This document shows, piece after piece, positions 9,964-20,421 of a stretch of 64,000 bases of DNA. The stretch covers positions 1,888,001-1,952,000 of the forward strand of contig NC_083534.1 in NCBI RefSeq assembly GCF_032362555.1, in the 5' to 3' direction. Position 1 is the first letter of the stretch. Every line of letters starts with the position of its first letter. The translations under genes and the position numbers were made by a program. This DNA comes from Amyelois transitella (Eukaryota; Arthropoda; Insecta; Lepidoptera; Pyralidae). The notes under the pieces are model-generated. The model did no database searches, was not told the DNA's origin, and saw nothing but the letters and a program-made list of their open reading frames with translations.

Positions 9964-12900
9964 CTATATTAAATGCTGCCACGGAACTCGTCCTTCGGGA
10001 GATTGAAAATAAGTTGCAAACATATCACGAGTTTCAAAAGCAGATGCCGAAGATTCACTTATATCTTCTGGAATTGTACTTAGATTACTTAGTAATCTCT
10101 GTTCATCATCATTATTGGCCGAACTCTGCCTTGTGTTGAGTTCATCATCGGATGTTATATTATAACACCGCATGACATTGTGTAAAATACACGTCGCAAA
10201 GACCACAATATCAACATATTTTGGGTGTAAATGCAAATTCTTATTATAAATTCCAAATTTTTGATATAAGATGCCGAACGCGTTTTCAACTACTCTGCGA
10301 GCTCGCGATAAGCGATTATTGTATATTCTTTCCTTTTCTGAAATGCCACTTGAACGTGGATATGGTCGCAATAAATTCCATTTTAAAGGAAACGCTTCGT
10401 CGGCTACAAAAACATGTGGCATTATTATTTCAGTACCAGGTAATGGTGTGGCAGTTGGAATATTAAATGTATTCATTTCAATCGCTCTTCCTAATCTTGA
10501 CGATGCCAAAATTCCGCCATCACTATTCTTGCCATAGGCCCCTATATCGACAGCTATAAATCTGTGTTTATCATCGACGATAGCCATGAGGACGATAGAG
10601 AAGTGTTTTTTATAATTAAAAAATAGCGAGCCGCTGCTAGGAGGGGCAATTATGTTTACATGTTTGCCGTCGATGGCACCTATACAGTTTGGAAAATTCC
10701 ATTTTTTATTGAAACCATCTGCGATTCTTTTCCAGTCTTCGGTAGTAGGTGTGGGCATGAACTTCCCCTTCATTGTATTTATAATCGCATTGCACACATC
10801 TTTTAATATCGACCGGATGGTACTTTCGCCTAACCGAAAGCTTGAACTCATAGTCCTAAATGAACAGCCACTAATCAAGTACCTGAAACAACCAATTTTT
10901 CTTTATATTTATATTATTTTGTTACAGCGTCAGAATGTAAGAAGATATGGCAAAACTTAAGGGAATATCATAGAAGAGCCATTAAAAAGAAAGCATAAAA
11001 AATACATAAAAAATCTGGGTCTGGTACAAAATCTAAGCCCTACAAATATAATCAAGAGATGAGCTTTTTGAAGCCAATTATTAAGCCAGGTGAAACATAT
11101 GACAATAATCCAAATACAAGAGATGAAGCCCAAAGAGAAAATGCAGATCAACAAGAAAATCAGAAAGAGAAACACTTAGAATCATCATCAACAAAGAAAA
11201 GAATGGATAGTGGCAGCGTATTGGATGATAAAATGATGAAACTTGTTGATCATCAATTAAACACAATTGGAAGTGATGACCGTAACATGAATTTTTTTAA
11301 CCCTTCGTAAGCTTTAGGCCGTATCCGGGCATGTACTAGGAATGCTTTGTTCCGGATCCGTCCAAATGCACTCGTCGTAGTTTTTACACAAATATAATAT
11401 CTAATAACAAGAAATAAGGTGTTTTATTATTTGAAATGTATTTCTAACGAATGAAGCCGTCATAGACAACTGTCAAATATGAATTTCATCCGTTCATTTA
11501 GCTAACCAAGTCATTTCAAATTGTGACTTCGTTGTGTTGCAAAGTGACTGAAGAACGTGTGAGAAAACTCGTCTTTTTTGGCTGTAATTACAAACAGGTA
11601 TGTAAATGTTTTTATTTCGTTATTATATAGTTACTTTCGAAGCAATTACGTGTAAAAGTTTATAGATTTAGTAAAAAAAGAAGGATTTTAGCTTTTTCAA
11701 AAGTAGATGGAGTGTGTTACATATTTCTTTCGTGTTAGTTTATGCATTATATCCAATACCTCTGTAATGGATATAATTGGTTTTAGATAGTAAATTTATT
11801 ATACTATTGAAATACACTAACTTTTTTACAATAAATACATGGATTTTGTAAATATCTTATATTTTTCAAGACTGAGAATCCGTTACACGCACACATACGC
11901 ACTATGTCCGCCATCTTACTTGTGTCGTACACTGTCTGTGTATTGTATCGCGACGCTAATATACAGCATGCTTTCAAAAGCCTCTGTGATTTATTCATTG
12001 ATTGAAACTAAATCTACGAAATTTATTTTATTGGTTTTAGTCAAAATGTCGTTTGGTTTTGATGACATGATGTCATGATAGTTGGGAGATGGTATACAGG
12101 ATCTACGCTCCGGTAACTCGTATCGCGCTGTGTTTTAGCTCGTTAGTTTTGTCTCCGTGAGCACTTTCTGATGAAGTGACATCGAGGGTCTGATGATGCA
12201 GTCGGAAGGTGGTATACAGGATCTACGCTCCGGTAACTCGTATCGCGCTGTGTTTTAGCTCGTCAGTTTTGTCTCAGTGAGCACTTTCTGATGAAGTGAC
12301 ATCGAGGGTCTGATGATGCAGTCGGAAGGTGGTATACAGGATCTATGCTCCGGTAACTCGTATCGCGCTGTGTTTTAGCTCGTTAGTTTTGTCTCCGTGA
12401 GCACTTTCTGATGAAGTGACATCGAGGGTCTGATGATGCAGTCGGAAGGTGGTATACAGGATCTACGCTCCGGTAACTCGTATCGCGCTGTGTTTTAGCT
12501 CGTCAGTTTTGTCTCAGTGAGCACTTTCTGATGAAGTGACATCGAGGGTCTGATGATGCAGTCGGAAGGTGGTATACAGTATACAGGATCTACGCTCCGG
12601 TAACTCGTATCGCGCTGTGTTTTAGCTCGTTAGTTTTGTCTCCGTGAGCACTTTCTGATGAAGTGACATCGAGGGTCTGATGATGCAGTCGGAAGGTGGT
12701 ATACAGTATACAGGATCTATGCTCCGGTAACTCGTATCGCGCTGTGTTTTAGCTCGTTAGTTTTGTCTCCGTGAGCACTTTCTGATGAAGTGACATCGAG
12801 GGTCTGATGATGCAGTCGGAAGGTGGTATACAGGATCTACGCTCCGGTAACTCGTATCGCGCTGTGTTTTAGCTCGTTAGTTTTGTCTCCGTGAGCACTT

Positions 12901-15900
12901 TCTGATGACATCGATGTCTGGTTTGAATACATGCTAATAATTTTATTTTATTGACAGATTAAAATGGAACCCCAAACCCCAAGTACTTCCAGAAGCATGT
13001 TTGTCGGCTTGGAGGTGACTAGAACTCCTCAGGGATCCCTTATTCGGGGCAGAGATGTAGTCTTGGAGACATCTGGATCAGGGAGGATTAGAGTATGTTA
13101 TTTTCCAGTTTTGTTAACTTTCCCTTTTACTTTAAAAACAAAAACTGATTATTTCGTATATTTTATTACAGCCTTGGCGGCCCCAAAATTTATCTGTGGA
13201 AGGCGAAGCCATAGAGATCGTGGATGAGTTGGTCCATGGCGGCGAAAAAGTAGCTGCTGTAAGAATGGTTTTCTTTTTTTTGATAACTTTAGTAGATGTT
13301 CAACTTTTTTTTAACTACCAAGATAATAATATGTCGAGATGTATACTAACTTATTGCTCACTTATTGATGTCTATTGTAAGGATTATCGAAACAAAATAT
13401 TACCTATTATCACAACATGCAATGTTATTTACAAAATAATTATTTTTTAGGTACCAGAGGAACGTACGAAAGGTCAGCCGCGTAATCTTTTTGGCCGAGA
13501 ACCTGTAAGTTTCATTTTCATAACACTCTTTGAAAGTATAAATTACTTGCATTGAGAAAGGGATTTTTATTTATTGCCGCTCTCATCGTGCACCGGACTA
13601 TCTGATAGAAATCTAGTCCATCCAGTAACTAAGGTAATGTAACTAAGGGTGTTTGGTTTGTGCTTCAATAACACAATTCTGCTAAAATTGGCAATGCGGT
13701 ATGAATGTATTGTAACTTCATTGATATAAAGGTGTTTGGTGTATGCTCAATAACGTAATTCAGCGAAATTGGCAATATGGCATGAATATATTGAAAGTTA
13801 ATTGAATAAAAATGAACAGGAATCTCTATTCCTGTTCATCGTTGGGATACACTAATTATTCCTTTTTATAAAAATATTGTGGTTGGCATCTCTAACAATA
13901 CCCGCTTTTGTTATGTTTGTGTGTATGCTTGCATGTGGTTTAGGGTTTGGTTTTTTTAATAGGATGAAGACATACTGGATCCTGAGCTGGCTGAAGAATT
14001 AGCCATCGACTCTGGAAGTGATGAGGATGCCGAGGAAGAATTGACTCTCGATCAGTTACAGCAGATGTTGGAATCAGATGACGATTTTATTGAAGATGAA
14101 GTTAGTGAGGAGCCATTGACTTGGTCATCTGATTTTAACGAATTTAGAGGGGTCAGGGAGGACTTCAACGAAGAAGCTGGTCCTAAAATTGAGGGAACAA
14201 GTCCTTTAGGCTTGTTTACTCAAATTTGGGACCAGCCTCTGATGGATTCTATTGTCCACGAAACGAATCATTACGCTTGGGAAACAATAACCGGTTTCTT
14301 TGAAACCGGAGACTCCATGCCAAGTAAATCTCGCATGAACGACTGGGTGGAAACTTCGGTTTCCGAACTATATAGGCTTATAGGTGTGATGATATTTATG
14401 TCAATATGTGTAAGAAGTAGGTTAGAGGAATATTGGATGACGGGTGTGATGGGTATGCCGGAGTTTCGAAAACTGATGTCAAGGGATCATTACGTAATGC
14501 TCTTAAAATTTTTGCACTTTACTGATAACAACAACATACATGTACAGGGGCGTGATAAGAAAATAGCTAAAATAAAACCTATTATAGATTATTTAAATAA
14601 AAAATTCCAGTCCATTTACGTGCCTCACAGAGAAGTATCGATAGACGAATCGTTGCTGCTTTGGAAGGGTCATTTAAGCTGGAAACAATGCATTCGTTCC
14701 AAAGCAGCTCGATTCGGTATCAAAAGTTATGAACTCTGTGAGGCCGTAACTGGATACGTAGTAAATTTAATTTTGTATGCCGGCAAAGGCACGACAACTG
14801 CAGAAACGGTTTACGGGTTTACTACATCCACTGCCAAAATAGTCCTTGAGCTTTTCAAGAACTATTTAGGCAAGGGATATACCCTGTTCATGGACAATTT
14901 TTATAATTCTGTTCCTCTGACCCAATTTCTAAAAAAACATAAAACTGACGTAGTCGGTACTCTGAACCGTCGCCGAAAAGACACGCCCGTAGAAATCCAA
15001 AATTTGCAGGATAAAAGGATGGCTAGGGGTAGTGTGGTAAGTAGACACTGTGGTGATGTATCCGTCATAGCATGGAAAGATGTGAAGCTTGTCACCACTG
15101 TATCTACTTACCACAAAACAGATATGGCTCCAGGGCACAGGGCTGGCCAACCCTGCTCCAAACCAGTCGTGGTCCATGAATATAATAAATACATGGGAGG
15201 CGTCGATCTCAAAGATCAAAAGCTAAGCATGTATTTATTAGAAAGAAAGAGGGGAATCAAATGGTATATTAAAGTTTTTAGACGTCTTTTAAATATATCT
15301 ATTTTAAATGCATATATTATATATTGTGCTAACATTGGCCAGCATAAAAAAATGACTCACCGCCAATTTCGTTTCAAGCTTGCTGAAGAGCTCTGCTTAG
15401 AATTCGGACAAAACGTCTCCTCACGTTCGCGCCAGGTCCCCATCCCCACCTGTAGCAGGCTGAACAGGGATTTTAATCATTTCCCTGTTCATAATGAGGT
15501 GACCGAGGAGCGAACCAAAAAACAAGATAAATTTAAGAGGGGACGTTGTGTTAGATGCAGGCAAAAATGTAACATCGCGTGCAGTCATTGCACGGTGTAT
15601 ATTTGTGTTGGCCAATGTTGGCTTGAGTATCATACTTTAGAAAATCTATAGTTTGTAAATTACTTCTGTAGTTACATATATATAAAATATATAATTAAAT
15701 ATTATCTATTTATTTATATTAGTTATATATTTATATAAAATGTGTGATGTAGTAGTCAACACACCAGACTGCTACTTCCAGGTCTCGGGTTCGATCCCCA
15801 GTCAGGTCAAGTTGGTAAATTATCTTTTTCATATTGAACGCATGCGTGTTTTGAGTCCAAACATGCTTTGTTTAAAATTTAAGTTGACGTCATTTAGAGA

Positions 15901-18230
15901 CACTGCTGCAGTGCAGTTTGGTGCCTATTCTTCTGTTATCCTATTCTTCACTTGCGCTTCTGAATTTGTGTAAACTTTTTTGCATATGAATATTCTGCAG
16001 ACTGTTTAAATAACACCCTTTTAAAACGTTGTTGTTATCAGTAAAGTGAAATGATGGGAATCTAAAATTTCGATTCCTACGCAAAATTTTTTTGTTTAAT
16101 TTGAATTCATAATTCATTAAAAATAAGTATTTTTTTTTACAAAACAACCGACTTCAACACTATTCCCTATCTCAAAAATTACTGAACCGATTTTGATGAA
16201 AGTATTTTTTTTCAATAAGTCTTTATATATTACATAGTTCTTATCATTATAGATTTATTGAAAAAAAAAACTTATCAAAAACAGTTCAGTAATTATTTTT
16301 ACAAAATTGTAATTTTATTTTTATTTTTTCATTGGTAAAAATAATTCCTAGTATGTACTATGAATCATTGGTAAAAATAATTACTAGTATGTACTATGAA
16401 TTGAATAGGTTTAGAGTAGTGGAAACCAATAAACATTGTACATTTTTGTATTCCAATAAAAGAAACATTTTAATCAACATTTTATTTTTATTTTTACAAG
16501 ACACTCTTTTCCAAATTACTAACGTGCACAACTAAAAACAAACATCCTGTAGATATGCCCAGATCCGACCTAAAGCAGTTAGACAAACATTGACAGTGGA
16601 CGGATACGGCCATCAGCAGTTAGGCGTTAACCACATGCCGCCATTTTGTCCAGATACGGCCATCAGCAGACAAGCAAGGCAAACAAGTCACGCACACAGA
16701 CATACATTTTTCTAGTTTTTGGCTATGGTTTTTCGCTCATTTTCTCTAGGCAAGCTATATATGTCTGATATAAAAACGAAACTACAATTTTTCGTGTTTG
16801 CCACACTGCCCTTACAGTTGAGCAAAGACAAATGTAAGTGAATGAACGAGCCAATTGAAAAAATGATAGTTTTCTAGGTAAGTTTTCAGTTTTTAGTAGA
16901 AATATACTATTTTAAGACATTTAGATACATTTTACTTGTTGTTTTGTGAAGCCAAATACATTATTTACGATTACAATGCCTCAAATAAATCTACATTTCA
17001 ATATTTTCATGGTAATAGAAGTATAAAGTTTGCGTTGTAGAAGTTGCAAAATGGCGAAATCGTGATTCTTACTGGATTATTTGTGAAGACGATTTTAGAG
17101 AATTTTACTTGGGACATAATAACTTTTTGGCACCATTAAATTCCTCAATTATTGGACTTTGTGGAATAGTAAACAAAAACAGAATATATGAAAGATGTAA
17201 ATTGCAAAATCAGTAAAATATTTACAATGGATAATTTTTCGGTAAGTTTTGAATTCAGTGACCTAAATATAATAAACGCAAGTGTTTTTTCGCATCAAAA
17301 TTTATTGCATATGATTCTTCATTTATATATCTTTAAAAAAAAATAAATTTTTGGGTAGGTCCCAAATAATTATATACAGATATACAACAAAATCTAAGAC
17401 ACTGCGCGCCCGTCCGCCGCGGCGCTTGAACGCCGCAGACGAGGTGCGCAGTTTGCGTATAGCCGCCGCAGCTGAAGGGTTAAGGGGGTTCTGCCATCCC
17501 TTCAGCATTTTGATGATGATCAAATACTGGAATTCCAATCTGGGGTCATTAACCTAATACAGAGTATTAAAACTGGACGAAACTATTCGAATTGGCATCA
17601 AAATTATTACAATTCACATCATCACAACTATAATAGTGGTGGTTATTATACTAAGCCTCAAGAATCACCGGGAGGAACGTCTAATAATAATAATACTCGG
17701 CCTCTTCCTGAAAGTTCATCGATAGTAAATGCAGAAGTGTCTGCAGAAACGCCCACCCCTCTACAACCTGGAACATCGCTGATCCATCGCGATGATCCAA
17801 GTGCATCACCGGCACTATCTACAGCTCTAAGTCAATTAAGTGATTATCTGGATCTATCAAATTTCTAAAAACATGTTCTAAATTATCATAAATATAACCA
17901 ATAAATAAGAATAATAAATAATATAATTAGTTTTTCTTGCCTTATAGTTATCGCCAACTTTTCTTCAGGGCTAATGGCCTTTCTCATACATGTATCCTGT
18001 TTTCTCAAATCCGTATCCAACCTTTGGAGAAGGAAGTCAAAGGTATCTTTAGACATTCTAAAATAAGTGTAAAATTTGGTATCATCTTCTCGTAACGAGC
18101 TCATCAAAGTATAAAAATCCCCAACACTTTGTCTTTGCCTTAAAATTGGATGCACCCAGTGTATTCTTCTTGTTTTTCTTTTTTTAGATCGACGATAATA
18201 CCAGTACAAAATTAAAGTATTCACGTCCAT
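9964..18230 (-). CDS. PIF/Harbinger transposase 2 (HARBI1-like), apparently intact
   Basis: Exon 1 (18230-17941) starts at an ATG giving MDVNTLILYWYYRRSKKRK and holds the N-terminal helix-turn-helix region (RIHWVHPILRQR...FRMSKDTFDFLL...MRKAISPEEKLAITI). Exon 2 (10882-9964) continues YLISGCSFRTM and carries the catalytic triad in AIDGKHV, VADEAFPL and RRVVENAFG. The codon AGG is split across the junction. The donor is AAG|GCAAGA, a GC-AG intron, and the acceptor is TTGTTTCAG. The result is about 402 residues, normal for the family. The intron is now about 7 kb because piggyBac 1 and the partner gene's exon lie inside it. No disabling change was seen in the exons. Whether such an intron is still spliced is unknown. 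Confidence 0.8.
12091..12930 (+). repeat. Seven tandem copies of a 120-bp unit
   Basis: Units begin (ggtatacag) at 12091, 12211, 12331, 12451, 12571, 12698 and 12825. The fifth and sixth carry an extra 7-bp 'tatacag'. Copies 1 and 3 share TTAG/CCG variants and copies 2 and 4 share TCAG/CAG variants, so 1-2 and 3-4 form 240-bp dimers. The array lies in the likely 5' UTR intron immediately before the transposase start at 12964. Confidence 0.95.
12964..15651 (+). CDS. piggyBac transposase 1 (four coding exons)
   Basis: Coding exons are 12964-13092, 13172-13258, 13451-13504 and 13963-15651, all phase 0 with GT-AG introns, giving about 652 residues. An acidic N-terminus (EDILDPELAEELAIDSGSDEDAEEE and on) precedes the DDE_Tnp_1_7-type core. 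The catalytic Asp motifs are visible: VSIDESLLLWKGHLSWKQ, FMDNFYNSVPL and GGVDLKDQ. The C-terminus is a Cys-rich zinc module (RCVRCRQKCNIACSHC...CVGQCW) like the end-binding domain of piggyBac transposases. No stop or frameshift was seen. An upstream non-coding exon near 11520-11597 is likely, placing the tandem array in an intron. It resembles PGBD4-type proteins more than the two other piggyBacs here. Confidence 0.9.
15755..15812 (+). other. tRNA-like fragment (B-box type)
   Basis: Contains 'gtctcgggttcgatcccc', close to a pol III B box, preceded by an anticodon-arm-like stretch. There is no complete cloverleaf, so it is probably a SINE head rather than a tRNA gene. Confidence 0.5.
16331..16402 (+). 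repeat. Direct duplication of 36 bp
   Basis: Two adjacent 36-bp copies beginning 'cattggtaaaaataatt' differ at one base. They follow a T/A-rich stretch that includes the common lepidopteran phrase 'actgaaccgattttgatgaaa' (16181-16201). Confidence 0.8.
16556..16670. repeat. Subterminal GGATACGGCC motif cluster of piggyBac 1
   Basis: GGACGGATACGGCCATCAGCAG (16596-16617) and a variant ending at 16669 repeat, and 'atgcccagatccgacctaaagc' is an inverted relative of the left-end segment at about 11312-11333. Such motifs are candidate transposase-binding sites. Confidence 0.55.
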
Positions 18231-18411
18231 TGTCTTTGGTAGTTTACTCTCAACTGAACACAATCACGAAACAACATGTGAACATCAATTCGGATATTTT
18301 GACGAATCGTGAAAAAACACGATTCCGTATTCAATGTGAACATCTATCCGTCAAGGCGAATCGTGTTTTATACCGAATCGTCAAAGACGTATCCCGTGTG
18401 AATGCGCCCTA

Positions 18412-18665
18412 AGGTGCAGAAGGGTGATGGTCCCCAAAGGGCAAAGAGACAGATTCTTCAAGATTCAAACGATACATCAGTCTCAGACACTAACACTAAC
18501 GACTTGTGCCAGGATGACGAAAATGATGATGCAGAAGACGCAGGAAATAGATGCTTGATATGCAGTGAATTTGGACGAAACAATGAGATGTGGTACCGCT
18601 GTACCACATGTGGATTGTGGGCACACGCAGAAGCAGTCTGTAATAATAGTCAAGATTATTATTTT
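18412..18665 (+). pseudogene. C-terminal fragment of a pogo/Tigger-like DDE_1 protein with a PHD-like zinc module
   Basis: From the TAA at the right edge of Harbinger 2 the frame reads KVQKGDGPQRAKRQIL, a Ser/Asp-rich linker, then CLICSEFGRNNEMWYRCTTCGLWAHAEAVC. This is a C-x2-C...C-x2-C...H pattern found at the end of insect pogo/Jerky-like transposase proteins. The N-terminal part is not in the window. Harbinger 2 probably inserted into it. Family assignment is from memory of the pattern. Confidence 0.55.
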
Positions 18666-18856
18666 CCTTTTTCTATCACGAACACCTATTTTTAAAAAAG
18701 AGGAACTTTAAAAGTGAACCTTCATTGAAAATGTTCGTTAAAAAATTGTGTTAAAGTTTAGAACTTCCAATGAGCCTCGTTCGTACACACGTCTAATATT
18801 TTTACTTCAGTGATACGAGTATATTTCCCATAATACACTGTCAAAACTTTTTGAAC

Positions 18857-19275
18857 ATGAGTCAGAGTGGAAGGCCTCCATACCTATCCACAGTTGGAAG
18901 CTTTGGTGAATTTTTTGGAAGAAAATCCATTGGGAGAAAATGGCTAAAGATCATGTCATCATCATCATCATTGTTCAAGCAAAATGGGAGACCAAACTAA
19001 AATGGGAACAAATTACCATAACTGTAAGTGCTATAGGAGGGACGCAAAAAGATGACAAAAGTTGGACAAAGGTAAGATGTTTAATCCATAAATTAAGTAA
19101 ATAGGTAAATAAGTAATTTGTTGTTTTAATAAATTCTTGCACAGTCAAGCAAATACAACAACGGTAACAGATATTTGTTTGAGCCCTTTAGAGGATAGAG
19201 TGGCAGCAATATAAGGACGAGATGTTGTCACTCCATTGCGGGGAGTTCAACAAAATCCCTTTTTGTCTCAGGTAA
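18857..19275 (+). pseudogene. Degenerate Myb/SANT-like partner gene fragments of a Harbinger element
   Basis: An ATG at 18857 opens MSQSGRPP; one frame over is PQLEALVNFLEENPLGENG, the start of a Myb/SANT-like (NAIF1-type) domain. WEQI...GGTQKDDKSWTK follows near 19010-19073 before a GTAAG donor. A further piece at 19145-19265 (TTVTDICLSPLEDRVAAI) matches the segment TSLTPLEDRIANILGRDV of the better copy at 20422. Frameshifts and stops show it is dead. Confidence 0.6.
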
Positions 19276-19528
19276 TTTCATTTTATGTATACAACAAATG
19301 TTGGTTGGTTATGTTAGTTTAAAAGTTCATTTTTCATGTATTGATTTTCACTGTAGAACACTACTGCTGATGAAGCATCCCACCCTCAAGAGTTGTTGAG
19401 TTATAAGAGAGACATCGAAATTAAGTGAGTGATTAAAATATTTTAGATTATATTTGTAAGTGCTTCATTATTACCAATGAACCAAAGCCAATTTCAGTTG
19501 CATGTGATGCATTTTGTTGACTAGTTTA

Positions 19529-19626
19529 GTTAGCAGGGGTCTGGCACAAAAGAGGTCGCAAAGATTTAGGATGGATACTGCCAACTTACATTGTTGTGAC
19601 CTCTTTTGACCCAGAGCCTTGCTAAC
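19529..19626. repeat. 98-bp foldback element
   Basis: Imperfect ~33-bp inverted arms (gttagcaggggtctgg... / ...ccagagccttgctaac) enclose about 30 bp. It looks like a tiny MITE inserted among Harbinger fragments. Confidence 0.75.
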
Positions 19627-19689
19627 AGAACATTTGCGGAACAGCTCGACACTTCAGTGGATACTGAGTGCAAAACTCGACGAACAGCA

Positions 19690-20152
19690 GGGCAATCGCG
19701 ACACCTGTCTCCGATCTAGAGCCTGATACTCCGGAGGATAACTATCAAAACATGCATCTTACAGCTAGAAAAAACAGCTGAACGATGTATTGGAGTTTTA
19801 AAAATTTTACTTCATGACATGCTTTAACAATAGCGTGGCATTTGTTAAAATGTTAATTTTATTTGCAGGTGTTTACTGGGTGACCGAAAGCTACATTATT
19901 CACCTACAGTTGCAGCTAAAGTAACAAATGCGTGTTGTGTTCTCCATAACATCGCAAACAGACACAATCTGCCATTTCAACCTTTGACCAGTGCTGAGGC
20001 AGAGGCAGAGCGTAGACGCCAGGAAGGCGCTAGCGGTAGTATGCCTCGAACTGGAGGCGGCGCCTCTGTTCTTAGTCAATTAGAGTTGGGAAGTGCACGT
20101 AGACAAGCTCTCATTCAACGATTGTGGTCTAACAGGGAAATTGATGATTAAG
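19690..20152 (+). pseudogene. Harbinger transposase 3, C-terminal part
   Basis: The first part reads LEPDTPEDNYQNMHLTAR and, after a one-base shift, KTAERCIGVLK, which includes the catalytic Glu region of this subfamily. After a probable intron (about 19803-19869) it continues CLLGDRKLHYSPTVAAK...CVLHNIANRHN and ends NREIDD at TAA 20150-20152. The N-terminal half is absent here, though a matching half exists at 21754-22978. Dead fragment. Confidence 0.7.
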
Positions 20153-20156
20153 TTTA

Positions 20157-20421
20157 AATAAAATACTATGTACTTGTGTCCTTTCTTTATTGGAAAAACA
20201 AAAAAAAATTGTTCATCTGACACGATAAGGACCAATACTGAATGAGTTTCTTTCGGCGTTTTTTTAGTAGTTGTTCCGAAATGCTAATTGTTTGTAGCTT
20301 TGATAATAACTGAATAAATGCTTTGACTTTGACTTCAGCGTTTAATTCCATGCCCATTCCTGTCAAGTAGCGAAATCAACTGAAATATTTCAAATTTTAC
20401 TATTGCAAATACATACTTCAG
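20157..20421. other. Spacer with AATAAA signals and a TTTGAC-rich tail
   Basis: Holds 'aataaaatac' just after the transposase stop and 'gaataaatgctttgactttgact', a tail form common at ends of lepidopteran LINE copies. No gene. Confidence 0.4.

Larger units (their letters stand above)
11301..17479 (+). mobile_element. piggyBac element 1 (6.2 kb), possibly composite
   Basis: It is bounded by TTAA at 11297-11300 and 17480-17483 with terminal CCCTTC/GAAGGG. Deleting it plus one TTAA restores the partner gene's frame through the BESS motif, which fixes both edges. Inside are a possible 5' UTR exon ending near 11598 (CAG|GTATGT), a 120-bp tandem array, a four-exon transposase gene and 1.8 kb of non-coding 3' sequence. 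Beyond the first six bases the two ends differ. A motif near the left end (atgcccGGATaCGGCctaaagc, reverse strand) recurs inverted at 16556-16670, so the right-hand 800 bp may be a later addition. Confidence 0.8.
8968..17868 (+). pseudogene. MADF-BESS partner of Harbinger 2, one nonsense codon and a piggyBac insertion
   Basis: Exon 1 (8968-9130) encodes the start of a MADF domain (KLIEEVRKHPLLYDLSDPKY...KAWNEIAIVLSQP). Exon 2 begins at 10928 after TTGTTACAG and continues SECKKIWQNLREYHRRAIKKK. A TAA at 10996-10998 then interrupts the frame; beyond it, family-like sequence continues in the same frame (KSKPYKYNQEMSFLKPII) to NMNFF at 11298. piggyBac 1 sits there. Past it (17484-17868) the frame resumes without loss: KGVLPSLQHFDDDQILEFQ completes the BESS motif, then a Ser/Thr/Asn-rich tail ends at TAA 17866-17868. 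The transposase exon 9964-10882 lies antisense in its intron. The true start may lie slightly upstream of 8968. Confidence 0.85.
8900..18408 (-). mobile_element. PIF/Harbinger element 2, carrying a piggyBac insertion
   Basis: The gene order mirrors Harbinger 1: MADF exon 1 (+), transposase exon 2 (-), MADF-BESS exon 2 (+), transposase exon 1 (-). The right end is taken at '...gtgtgaatgcgccc' followed by TAA at 18409-18411, a typical Harbinger target triplet, where sequence of an unrelated element begins. The left end is approximate, near 8900. Without the piggyBac insert (11301-17479 plus one TTAA) the element would be about 3.3 kb. Confidence 0.75.

Noticed and set aside
12091-12930. CRISPR-like array
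   Set aside because: The units are fully tandem with no unique spacers, and the context is eukaryotic.
16142-16201. Start of a separate element at 'acaaccgacttcaacac...actgaaccgattttgatgaaa'
   Set aside because: The phrase is common in lepidopteran repeats, but no ends or duplication could be found to define an element.
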